7,508 nt of DNA from Microbacterium sp. (GCA_003476465.1 DMUE01000012.1:15921-23428), one strand, 5' to 3'. Shown: positions 1-5,640, counted from the first letter of the stretch. Made by a program: numbers and translations. Notes: generated by a model from the letters alone, not told the origin.

Positions 1-513
1 GGACGCGCCGGCGTGCTCTCGCGCACGCCTCAGCCCTCGCGCGACCGCTTCGGCCGTTTCACGGAATGGATCGCCCGGAAGATGGGCACGCCGTGGTTCT
101 TGCTCGGTCTGAGCCTGTTCTGTGCGCTGTGGATCCTGTGGAACACGATGTTCCCCCCGGGGTGGCGTTTCGATTCGGCCGCGAACGGCTTCACGGCCTT
201 GACGCTCGTGCTCTCCCTGCAGGCGTCCTACGCCGCTCCGCTCATCCTGCTCGCCCAGAACCGCCAGGACGACCGCGACCGCGTCCAGATCGAGCAGGAC
301 CGCCAGCGCGCGGAGCGGAACCTCGCCGATACCGAATACCTCGCGCGAGAGATCGTGGCCCTTCGCCTGGCGCTCACCGAGGTCACTGGCGAGGCGCTCA
401 CGAAGGACGTGCTCCGCAATGAGCTCCGGCACGAACTTCAGGCGGTGCTCGAGGGTCTCGAGACGCGTGATCCGCGCCCAGAAACCGGATCCGCGGCATC
501 CGATGAGCGATGA
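1..513 (+). CDS. DUF1003 family membrane protein, 5' end cut by the window
   Basis: The function of this family is unknown; members are small inner-membrane proteins. Numbering from a GTG at 13, a basic/aromatic lead-in (about 10-25) precedes a first membrane segment (about 27-46, ending ALWILWNT). A second hydrophobic segment follows (about 60-82) with the family hallmark SLQASYAAPLILLAQNRQ. After that comes a charged, probably coiled-coil tail rich in Arg, Asp and Glu (about 83-155). The frame stays open back to base 1 and the GTG at 13 has no clear ribosome site, so the true start is probably upstream of the window and the entry is treated as partial. The last 11 bases overlap the start of the Mrp ATPase gene, so the two are probably co-transcribed. 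The family assignment rests on the SLQAxYAAP-NRQ core and the two-segment topology. Role and substrate cannot be given. Confidence 0.88.
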   Translation, partial: GRAGVLSRTPQPSRDRFGRFTEWIARKMGTPWFLLGLSLFCALWILWNTMFPPGWRFDSAANGFTALTLVLSLQASYAAPLILLAQNRQDDRDRVQIEQDRQRAERNLADTEYLAREIVALRLALTEVTGEALTKDVLRNELRHELQAVLEGLETRDPRPETGSAASDER

Positions 514-1675
514 CGACACGGTGGGCGTCGCGGTTCGCGCCGCGGTCGGCGCCGTCGCCGATCCCGAACTGCGGCGTCCGCTGGGTGAGCTCGACATGGT
601 GCGCGATATCGCCGTCGCGGGCGGCGTCGCCGACGTCAGAATCGCTCTGACGATCGTCGGGTGCCCCGCAGCGACACGCATCGAGTCCGATGTCCGGGCA
701 GCTGCCGCCTCCGTCGCCGGTGTCGATGAGGTGCGGGTGCACATCGGGGTGATGACGCCTTCCGAACGCGCTGTGCTCACCGATCGCCTGCGGGCCGGGC
801 GCCCCCGCGGCATCCCCTTCACGGCGGACTCGCTCACGCGCGTGATCGCCGTGACCAGTGGGAAGGGCGGCGTCGGCAAGTCGAGTGTGACGGCGAATCT
901 GGCGGTCGCCCTGGCGGCCCGCGGACTCGCCGTGGGTCTCGTCGACGCCGATGTGCACGGATTCTCGATCCCCGGTCTTCTCGGTCTGGTCGATGCCGAC
1001 GGGCGTACCGTCCGCCCGACCCGCATCGACGACCTCATCCTCCCGCCCGTCGCCTTCGGCGTGAAGGCCATCTCGATCGGCATGTTCCTCCGCGAAGGCG
1101 ACGAGCGGGCGGCCGTCGCCTGGCGGGGGCCCATGCTGCATCGCACTGTGCAGCAGTTCCTCACCGACGTGCACTTCGGCGACCTCGACGTCCTGCTCCT
1201 CGACATGCCCCCGGGTACGGGCGACGTGGCGATCTCGGTCGGTCAGCTTCTTCCCCACGCCGAGGTCGTGGTCGTGACGACACCGCAGGCTGCGGCATCC
1301 GATGTCGCGATCCGTAGCGCCCTCGTCGCGCGCCAAACCGGCCAGCGTGTCGTCGGGGTCATCGAGAACATGTCGGCCATGACACTTCCCGACGGCACGG
1401 TGCTCGACCTCTTCGGCGCGGGTGGGGGTGCCCAGGTCGCCGCTTCGCTGTCCGCAACGGATGCCTCGGGCTCCGCTGAGCCCGTGCCCCTGCTCGGTTC
1501 GATCCCCCTGAGTCCCGCACTGCGCACCTCGGGCGACGCGGGGGTCCCGCTGACGGCGACCGACACGAATGACCCTGCCCGGCACGCACTCGTCGACCTG
1601 GCCGCGCGCCTTGCCGGCGCATCGCGCGGACTCTCCGGTCGTGCTCTGCCCGTCGCTCCGCGGCTTTCCCCCTGA
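503..1675 (+). CDS. mrp: Mrp/NBP35-type P-loop ATPase (putative Fe-S or metal-centre carrier), no CxxC
   Basis: 390 residues, cytosolic. Residues 8-85 form an MIP18/DUF59 domain with the conserved PELRRP start and the family cysteine in GCPA (C54). Residues 112-370 form the MinD-like ATPase: deviant Walker A SGKGGVGKSS (119-128, with signature Lys121 and Lys126), switch region DADVHGFSIPG (148-158), Walker B LLLDMPPGTGD (231-241), and the NBP35-specific VIENMS segment (286-291). The family loads or transfers Fe-S clusters using a C-terminal CxxC pair. Here the equivalent stretch reads SAMTLPDGT and C54 is the only cysteine, so cluster binding of the classical kind is doubtful. I recall the same lack in actinobacterial homologues such as Rv1229c. 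The ATG at 503 was chosen because it begins directly before the DUF59 domain; the frame is open further upstream but that part resembles no domain. It overlaps the DUF1003 gene by 11 nt without a good ribosome site, suggesting translational coupling. Confidence 0.95.
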   Translation: MSDDDTVGVAVRAAVGAVADPELRRPLGELDMVRDIAVAGGVADVRIALTIVGCPAATRIESDVRAAAASVAGVDEVRVHIGVMTPSERAVLTDRLRAGRPRGIPFTADSLTRVIAVTSGKGGVGKSSVTANLAVALAARGLAVGLVDADVHGFSIPGLLGLVDADGRTVRPTRIDDLILPPVAFGVKAISIGMFLREGDERAAVAWRGPMLHRTVQQFLTDVHFGDLDVLLLDMPPGTGDVAISVGQLLPHAEVVVVTTPQAAASDVAIRSALVARQTGQRVVGVIENMSAMTLPDGTVLDLFGAGGGAQVAASLSATDASGSAEPVPLLGSIPLSPALRTSGDAGVPLTATDTNDPARHALVDLAARLAGASRGLSGRALPVAPRLSP

Positions 1676-1697
1676 CCCCTGCCGCTTCCCCCGCGCA

Positions 1698-1731
1698 GAG
1701 AGGCCGACCCGACCATGCCCCCTGTTCGGCC
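1698..1731 (-). terminator. possible weak terminator of tatB
   Basis: GGCCGA (1702-1707) pairs with TCGGCC (1726-1731) across an 18-nt loop. Read on the minus strand the hairpin is followed by TCTCTGCG. It lies about 58 nt past the tatB stop in the 113-bp convergent gap after mrp. The T tract is poor and the loop long, so this is a weak call; nothing else is evident in the gap. Confidence 0.25.
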
Positions 1732-1788
1732 CGCACCCATCTGCCGTGTCTCGGCCCTCTCCTTCCTCTGAACCAAGCAGCGATCCGG

Positions 1789-2232
1789 TCAGGTCGCCTC
1801 GGAGTCATAGGGCGGGGAAGCGGGCGCGCCGGGTGCCGATGGCGGGGGCGCGTCCGCTCCCGCAGCCGACGCTCCTGCGCTCACGCCCACGGGTGCTCCC
1901 GCTCCCCGGGCCTCCGCCCCCCCGAGCGGGGACGTGGCCGGACGCGGGGCACCCGGACTGACGGGCTTGATAGGAGCCTCGTCGAGCAGCGCCTCACGGA
2001 TTATGCGCCGCGGGTCGTACTGGCGCGGGTCGAGGCGGCGCCAGTCGACGTCGTCGAAGTCGTCCCCCATCTCGTCCCGCACGCGTGTCTTCGCGCCGCG
2101 CAGGAACTCCCGCAGCCGCGAGAGCAACTTCGCCAGTCCCTCTGCGTAGCGGGGCAGTCGCTCGGGACCGACGAGCAAGGCTGCGATCACACCTATCAGC
2201 AGAAGCTTCTCGATCGTCAGCCCGAAGAACAT
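1789..2232 (-). CDS. tatB: Sec-independent protein translocase subunit TatB
   Basis: 147 residues. TatB binds twin-arginine signal peptides together with TatC and passes folded proteins to TatA pores in the cytoplasmic membrane. The N-terminus MFFGLTIEK has the polar Glu8 typical of TatB, a single membrane helix (about 6-21), the hinge VGPERLP (21-27) and an amphipathic helix (about 27-50). An acidic stretch with DDFDDVDW (57-64) and a segment around RQYDPRRI (70-77) follow, which I associate with actinobacterial TatB. Residues 88-142 are a low-complexity Ala/Gly/Pro tail, usual for a cytosolic Tat tail. Length fits TatB rather than the shorter TatA. No tatA or tatC lies in the window, so the system is split. 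The ATG is probably read leaderless: a TAATCT box sits 6 nt before it and there is no ribosome site. The gene converges on mrp and diverges from the methyltransferase gene. Confidence 0.93.
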   Translation of the reverse strand: MFFGLTIEKLLLIGVIAALLVGPERLPRYAEGLAKLLSRLREFLRGAKTRVRDEMGDDFDDVDWRRLDPRQYDPRRIIREALLDEAPIKPVSPGAPRPATSPLGGAEARGAGAPVGVSAGASAAGADAPPPSAPGAPASPPYDSEAT

Positions 2233-2238
2233 GAGTAC

Positions 2239-2244
2239 AGATTA
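2239..2244 (-). promoter_or_regulatory. -10 box of a leaderless tatB promoter
   Basis: The minus strand reads TAATCT, then GTACTC, then the tatB ATG. The 6-nt gap places the expected transcription start on the A of the start codon. No convincing -35 hexamer is seen, which is common for actinobacterial housekeeping promoters. The box is the mirror image of the one for the neighbouring methyltransferase gene. Confidence 0.6.
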
Positions 2245-2281
2245 CTCGTCGCGCCTGCGGCGGGAGCCCGGACCCGCCCCG

Positions 2282-2287
2282 TAATCT
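2282..2287 (+). promoter_or_regulatory. -10 box of a leaderless methyltransferase promoter
   Basis: TAATCT is followed by AGGCGAA and the ATG at 2295, a 7-nt gap, so the transcript should begin at or next to the start codon. The AGG in the gap is only 4 nt from the ATG and would make a poor ribosome site. No clear -35 hexamer is visible. Confidence 0.6.
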
Positions 2288-2294
2288 AGGCGAA

Positions 2295-2939
2295 ATGGAC
2301 AAGCGCGTGAGCGGACAGCAGGCCAGCTGGCGGTACGCGACGGAACAGGTCACCGAACCCGATCCGATCGCGAAGGCTCGCGCGCACTCTCTCGAGCTGG
2401 GCATAGTTCCCATCGACCCCGCGATCGGCGCTCAGTGCGCCGTCCTGGTCGCAGCCTCGGACGCCCTCAACCTGGTGGAGATCGGCACGGGTACCGGGGT
2501 GTCGGGGATGTGGCTGCTGCGGGGCAGCGCCCGAGGCACCCTGACCACCATCGATGCAGAACCCGAGCATCTGGCGGCTGCTCGCAAGGCTTTCGCGGAT
2601 GCGGGTGTCCCGCCCGCTCGGGCACGCTTCATCACGGGTCGGGCAGCTGATGTGCTGCCCCGCATGAACGAGTCGGCATACGACATCGTTCTCATCGATG
2701 CCGACCCGGAGCACATCCTCGAGTACGTCGCGCACGGCCTCCGCCTTGTGCGCGTGGGCGGAACGGTGCTGATCCCCCGGGCCTTGCAGAACGGGCGCGT
2801 CGCCGACCCGGTGCGGCGCGACCCCATCACGACCGCGTTCCGCTCGCTGATCCAAGAGACGCAGGGCTCCCAGGCGGTGATGCCGGCGCTCTCGATCGTC
2901 GGCGACGGCCTCCTCCAGCTCACCAAAATCACGGAGTAA
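2295..2939 (+). CDS. class I SAM-dependent O-methyltransferase (family 3 type, Rv1220c-like)
   Basis: 214 residues, no signal peptide or membrane segment. The Rossmann fold is marked by the SAM-binding motif VEIGTGTGVSG (61-71), the acidic strand TTIDAEPEH (84-92) that should hold the SAM ribose, and YDIVLIDADPEH (129-140). This resembles the CCoAOMT/family-3 O-methyltransferases. In those, a DADK and a later DN pair hold a catalytic metal; here the first is DADP and the second is replaced by LIPRAL (159-164), so metal-dependent catechol-type chemistry is uncertain. As I recall, Rv1220c has a comparable change, which would make this a distinct actinobacterial subgroup. The substrate is unknown. 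The ATG at 2295 fits the domain start and a leaderless promoter. The gene diverges from tatB and converges on the DUF3117 gene. Confidence 0.87.
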   Translation: MDKRVSGQQASWRYATEQVTEPDPIAKARAHSLELGIVPIDPAIGAQCAVLVAASDALNLVEIGTGTGVSGMWLLRGSARGTLTTIDAEPEHLAAARKAFADAGVPPARARFITGRAADVLPRMNESAYDIVLIDADPEHILEYVAHGLRLVRVGGTVLIPRALQNGRVADPVRRDPITTAFRSLIQETQGSQAVMPALSIVGDGLLQLTKITE

Positions 2940-2967
2940 GCGCGGTTCGGCACCCGTCGGGGGGCGC

Positions 2968-2998
2968 AGAAAGGCCGGTCCCGCCAACGGAACCGGCC
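2968..2998 (-). terminator. hairpin terminator after the DUF3117 gene
   Basis: GGCCGGT (2973-2979) pairs perfectly with ACCGGCC (2992-2998) around a 12-nt loop. Read on the minus strand it starts 25 nt past the DUF3117 stop and is followed by TTTCT. The tail is short but T-rich only in this direction; on the plus strand the hairpin is followed by AGTCGACG, so it would serve the convergent methyltransferase gene less well. Confidence 0.6.
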
Positions 2999-3022
2999 AG
3001 TCGACGAGCCTCGGTATGGACT

Positions 3023-3193
3023 TCAGGCGGAGACCACTGCGGAGAGAACGTCGTGAAGCTCCTTGGCTTCGGCGTCGTTGACCGAAACCACCAGACGTCC
3101 CCCACCTTCGAGCGGTACTCGAACGATGATCAGACGCCCCTCCTTCACAGCCTCCATCGGTCCGTCGCCGGTCCTGGGCTTCATGGCTGCCAT
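3023..3193 (-). CDS. DUF3117 conserved actinobacterial microprotein
   Basis: A 56-residue protein. It begins with the nearly invariant family start MAAMKPRTGDGP, continues with MEAVKEGRLIIVRVPLEGGG (13-32) and RLVVSVNDAEA (33-43), and ends in a short helix-like segment (about 41-54, KELHDVLSAVV). The predicted layout is a basic N-terminus, a small beta sheet built from the alternating hydrophobic strands, and a C-terminal helix. It has no cysteine, signal peptide or membrane segment. The function is not known; homologues such as Rv1211 occur widely in Actinobacteria. The first ATG was chosen because the family starts with MAAMKP and because AGGAAAGG lies 9 nt upstream, the clearest ribosome site in the window. 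It lies 78 bp after the mannosyltransferase stop, has its own likely promoter, and is followed by a hairpin terminator. Confidence 0.93.
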   Translation of the reverse strand: MAAMKPRTGDGPMEAVKEGRLIIVRVPLEGGGRLVVSVNDAEAKELHDVLSAVVSA

Positions 3194-3202
3194 AGCGGCG
3201 CC

Positions 3203-3210
3203 CCTTTCCT
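3203..3210 (-). promoter_or_regulatory. ribosome binding site of the DUF3117 gene
   Basis: The minus strand reads AGGAAAGG, extended by GG, with 7-9 nt to the ATG at 3193. It is the only strong Shine-Dalgarno sequence seen before a gene here and supports the MAAMKP start. It implies a leadered mRNA, unlike the leaderless arrangement of the neighbours. Confidence 0.7.
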
Positions 3211-3215
3211 CGCGA

Positions 3216-3236
3216 AATCTAGCTCGGGCTAGTTTA
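3216..3236 (-). promoter_or_regulatory. candidate promoter of the DUF3117 gene with two -10-like boxes and a small inverted repeat
   Basis: The minus strand carries TAAACT (3236-3231) and TAGATT (3221-3216), both of TANNNT type. The second would start a leader of about 16 nt that just includes the ribosome site. Between and across them lies CTAGC-TCGG-GCTAG (3219-3232), a 5-bp-arm inverted repeat that could be an operator or chance. No clear -35 hexamer is seen. Confidence 0.4.
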
Positions 3237-3271
3237 TCGTGACTCCCGGCACAATTCGGGCGACCGGTATA

Positions 3272-4507
3272 TCAGGGCACCTGCCAGAACGTCTTTCCCA
3301 GCCCGTACATGTTCCAGATCCACCACCACTGCCCGCCGAGGCAGAGTGTGAGCGCCGTGAAACGCCAGAGCAGCGAGCGCGGCGCCGCGACGGCGCCCCA
3401 CAGCGGCGAAAGCGGAAAGAGCAGCCGGAAGATGCTCGACTGAGGAAAGAACACGGCGGCCAGGTAGACGAGGTAGCTCGCGGCCCAGAGTCGCGTCTCG
3501 ACGCCCAGGCGTCGCACGTGGGGTTCGAACAGCACGGCGGCGGCGGCGAGCAGCACCGCGATACCCGCTGCGACGCCCCACCCCGGGCGAGCGCCCCACA
3601 TTCGGAGCCAGAACTCCGCCCCTGCGAACCAGCCGTGGAACGGCACGAAAAAACCCGGGTCGGCAATCCAGTTGCGTCTCCACGCCAGCTCCGTGGCGAG
3701 ATACCCGCTCCGATCGCCCGTCACCACGCCGACGATGACCTGCCAGGCGAAGCCCGTCACGACCGAGAGCGCTCCGAGCGCGAGGATGTGGACCACCTCG
3801 AAGCGGTGGAGCGCTTCCCGTCGCCGCGTAGCCCACCGCCACACCCCGAAGACGCCGAGGAACAGCGCAAACGCGAGAACCCCGGGGCGGGTGAAGGCCA
3901 TCAGGGGGATCAGGGCGTACAGCCATCCATACCTCCGGAGTTGCACACACCACAGCGCCAGCAGCAGCCACAGCAGGAAGAGCGACTCGGCGTAGCCGAC
4001 CTGGAACAGCGCGGCGAGCGGGGCTGCGGCGAACAGCACAACCGACCACAGCGCCGTCGTATCGCCGAGGCGCTCGCGCACCAGACGGAACAGCACGAGA
4101 CAGCATCCGAACCCCGCGACCAGCGCCACCAAGAACGCTCCCGCACCCCAGTAGCCGAACGGGACCCCGGCCATGTGCGCCAGGTAGGCATAGATCGGCA
4201 TGAACGCCCAGGCGTTCTCGGCCACAGCGCCGGATTCGGTCAGCGGCAGACTCGCCGGGTAACCGCTGAACGCGATCAGCCAGTACCACTGCGCATCCCA
4301 GCCCACGACGAACGGTCCCAGACCGGGGCGGCGACCGAAACGCGAGTCGGCATCCGACATCGCGGACGCGAGAAGCAGGAAAGCGGTCGTCACGACCCGT
4401 GCAGAGAGGTAGATCAGGGCGATCTTCAGGGACGCACCAGGCCGCCACCGATGCGCTCCGGCGACCAGATCCTCCGAGGAAGACCCGGATGCGTCGGGTC
4501 TGCTCAC
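3272..4507 (-). CDS. PIG-V-like polytopic membrane mannosyltransferase
   Basis: 411 residues with roughly ten to twelve hydrophobic segments, the first at about 27-49. After it, facing out, is the acidic motif GWDAQWYWLIAFSGYP (69-84); WDAxWY-GYP is the signature of the PIG-V/GT-C mannosyltransferases, where the Asp is taken as catalytic and a polyprenyl-phosphate sugar is the donor. A second family feature is GYAESLFLLW in the middle of the chain. Bacteria lack GPI anchors, so the acceptor here is unknown; a cell-wall glycolipid or secreted protein is possible. The start is the GTG at 4507, which overlaps the dapE stop as GTGA; the open frame continues 50 codons upstream inside dapE but that part is Arg/Pro/Cys-rich antisense-like sequence. 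There is no Shine-Dalgarno sequence, so translation is probably coupled to dapE. Donor and acceptor are inferred from the family only. Confidence 0.82.
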   Translation of the reverse strand: MSRPDASGSSSEDLVAGAHRWRPGASLKIALIYLSARVVTTAFLLLASAMSDADSRFGRRPGLGPFVVGWDAQWYWLIAFSGYPASLPLTESGAVAENAWAFMPIYAYLAHMAGVPFGYWGAGAFLVALVAGFGCCLVLFRLVRERLGDTTALWSVVLFAAAPLAALFQVGYAESLFLLWLLLALWCVQLRRYGWLYALIPLMAFTRPGVLAFALFLGVFGVWRWATRRREALHRFEVVHILALGALSVVTGFAWQVIVGVVTGDRSGYLATELAWRRNWIADPGFFVPFHGWFAGAEFWLRMWGARPGWGVAAGIAVLLAAAAVLFEPHVRRLGVETRLWAASYLVYLAAVFFPQSSIFRLLFPLSPLWGAVAAPRSLLWRFTALTLCLGGQWWWIWNMYGLGKTFWQVP

Positions 4508-5577
4508 GCGGTCAGCCAGGATCGCAGGACGCGCGCCACCGCGTCGATCTGCGCGACCGACACACGCTCCTGGTCGTGGTGGGCAAGGTGCGGATCGCCG
4601 GGGCCGTAATTGACCGCCGGCACACCGAGCGCCGAGAACCGTGCGACATCCGTCCACCCGTACTTCGGGCGCGGTTCTGCCCCCACAGCGGCGACGAATT
4701 CGCGCGCCAGCGGGGCGTGCAGACCTGGACGGGCACCCGGCGCCAGATCGACGATCTCGAGCTCGAAGCCGGCGAATACGTCGCGGACATGCTGCTCGGC
4801 CTCTTCCGGCGTCCGGCTGGGCGCGAACCGGAAGTTGATCTCGATCTCGCAGAGGTCGGGGACCACGTTCCCCGCGACACCGGCCGAGATGCGCACCGCA
4901 TTCAGTCCTTCGCGGTACTCCAGCCCTTCCACCTCGATCGTGTGCGCTCGGTAGTGCGCGAGCCGTTCCAGGACGGGTGCCGCCTTGTGGATGGCGTTCT
5001 CGCCCACCCAGGAGCGGGCCGAGTGCGCCCGCATGCCGGAAGTGCGGACGAGGGCTCGCAGTGTCCCGTTGCAGCCGCCCTCGACCTCACCCCCCGACGG
5101 CTCACCGAGAATGGCGAAGTCCGCGTCGAAGAGATCCGGCCGTCTCTCTGCCAGCCGTTTGAGCCCGTTCAGGCTCGAGTCGACCTCTTCGTGGTCGTAC
5201 CACATCCAGGTGATGTCCGCCCGCGGCGCGACGAGTTCGGCGGCGAGCACCAGTTGCACGGCCACCCCCGCCTTCATGTCCACCGTCCCACGGCCCCAGA
5301 GCCAGGACTCGCCGTCCACCTCGACATCACGGGTCGGCACGTTGCCGTTGATCGGTACCGTGTCGATGTGCCCGGCGATCACGACGCGGTGGGGCCGACC
5401 GAGTTGGGTGCGGGCGACGACTGTGTCGCCGTCGCGAGAGACGTCCAGATGCGGCAGCGCCGAGACGGCGGCGTGCAGGGCGTCGGCGAGCACGGTCTCG
5501 TCCCCCGACACGCTCGGGATATCGCACAGCACCCGGGTCAGCTCAACGGGCGACAGGGACAGGTCGAGCTGCAGCAT
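4504..5577 (-). CDS. dapE: succinyl-diaminopimelate desuccinylase
   Basis: 357 residues, cytosolic M20 metallopeptidase. It removes succinate from N-succinyl-LL-2,6-diaminopimelate, giving LL-diaminopimelate for lysine and, in some actinobacteria, the cell wall. Zinc-site residues are all visible: His70 and Asp72 in GHIDTVP, Asp100 in GRGTVDMKAG, the catalytic/bridging pair Glu130-Glu131 in YDHEEV, Glu159 in ILGEP, and His333 in PHLAHHDQE. The dimer (lid) domain spans about 175-285, with HSARSW (185-190) and GNVVPDLCEIEINFR (236-250). Length is usual for actinobacterial DapE. The ATG at 5577 begins just before the conserved LCDIPSVSGDE segment and has TACACT 6 nt upstream, suggesting a leaderless start; the frame is open further upstream, but that is antisense to dapD. 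It diverges from dapD and is followed, with a 4-nt overlap, by the mannosyltransferase gene. Confidence 0.94.
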   Translation of the reverse strand: MLQLDLSLSPVELTRVLCDIPSVSGDETVLADALHAAVSALPHLDVSRDGDTVVARTQLGRPHRVVIAGHIDTVPINGNVPTRDVEVDGESWLWGRGTVDMKAGVAVQLVLAAELVAPRADITWMWYDHEEVDSSLNGLKRLAERRPDLFDADFAILGEPSGGEVEGGCNGTLRALVRTSGMRAHSARSWVGENAIHKAAPVLERLAHYRAHTIEVEGLEYREGLNAVRISAGVAGNVVPDLCEIEINFRFAPSRTPEEAEQHVRDVFAGFELEIVDLAPGARPGLHAPLAREFVAAVGAEPRPKYGWTDVARFSALGVPAVNYGPGDPHLAHHDQERVSVAQIDAVARVLRSWLTA

Positions 5578-5579
5578 TC

Positions 5580-5614
5580 CCCGAGTGTACCGGCGCGCCG
5601 TCGGCACACTCGGG
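5580..5614. promoter_or_regulatory. inverted repeat in the dapE-dapD control region, possible operator
   Basis: CCCGAGTGT (5580-5588) and ACACTCGGG (5606-5614) are perfect 9-bp inverted arms separated by 17 bp. Inside lies a second perfect palindrome, CGGCGCGCCG (5591-5600), almost concentric with the first. The left arm covers most of the dapE -10 box, and the right arm sits where the -35 regions of both genes should be. A dimeric regulator bound here could control both genes; no regulator is identifiable, and GC-rich chance pairing is possible. Confidence 0.45.
5584..5589 (-). promoter_or_regulatory. -10 box of a leaderless dapE promoter
   Basis: The minus strand reads TACACT, then CGGGGA, then the dapE ATG. 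The 6-nt gap puts the expected transcription start at the start codon. The GGGGA is directly against the ATG, too close for a ribosome site. The box overlaps the left arm of the inverted repeat. Confidence 0.58.
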
Positions 5615-5628
5615 CTCGATGGTTTCGC

Positions 5629-5634
5629 TAGCGT
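5629..5634 (+). promoter_or_regulatory. -10 box of a leaderless dapD promoter
   Basis: TAGCGT is followed by GGAGCC and the ATG at 5641. The 6-nt gap matches the leaderless layout seen at other genes here. GGAG looks like a ribosome site but ends only 2 nt before the ATG, too close to work normally. No clear -35 hexamer. Confidence 0.55.
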
Positions 5635-5640
5635 GGAGCC

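Noticed and set aside
419..502. An upstream extension of mrp by 28 codons
   Set aside because: It overlaps the coding DUF1003 gene and adds a basic stretch not expected before the DUF59 domain.
398..1585. Long minus-strand open frame (395 codons) opposite mrp
   Set aside because: It is a shadow of the Mrp gene. The product is Arg/Asp/His/Gly-rich with no domain, and the plus strand holds a complete P-loop ATPase.
1698..1761. A longer hairpin GAGAGGCCGA/TCGGCCCTCTC after mrp
   Set aside because: The loop is over 40 nt, one arm has a bulge, and no T run follows on the plus strand; not convincing as the mrp terminator.
3241..3271. A terminator between the mannosyltransferase and DUF3117 genes
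   Set aside because: Only 4-bp arms (CCCG/CGGG) are visible, with no T tract on either strand.
3234..4448. Second long minus-strand frame (404 codons) inside the mannosyltransferase
   Set aside because: It is the same strand in another frame; the product lacks the PIG-V motifs and is Arg-rich.
3239..4609. Long plus-strand open frame (456 codons) opposite the mannosyltransferase
   Set aside because: Highly charged Arg/Glu/Pro/Gln sequence without domains; typical antisense shadow of a GC-rich membrane-protein gene.
4508..4657. An upstream extension of the mannosyltransferase by 50 codons
   Set aside because: It lies within dapE and is Arg/Pro/Cys-rich; the GTG overlapping the dapE stop gives a normal N-terminus.
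4399..5631. Long plus-strand open frame (410 codons) opposite dapE
   Set aside because: Shadow of dapE; no recognisable motif, Arg/His/Val-rich.
5635..5638. GGAG as a ribosome site for dapD
   Set aside because: It ends 2 nt before the ATG, too close for normal pairing; the upstream TAGCGT box suggests a leaderless start.
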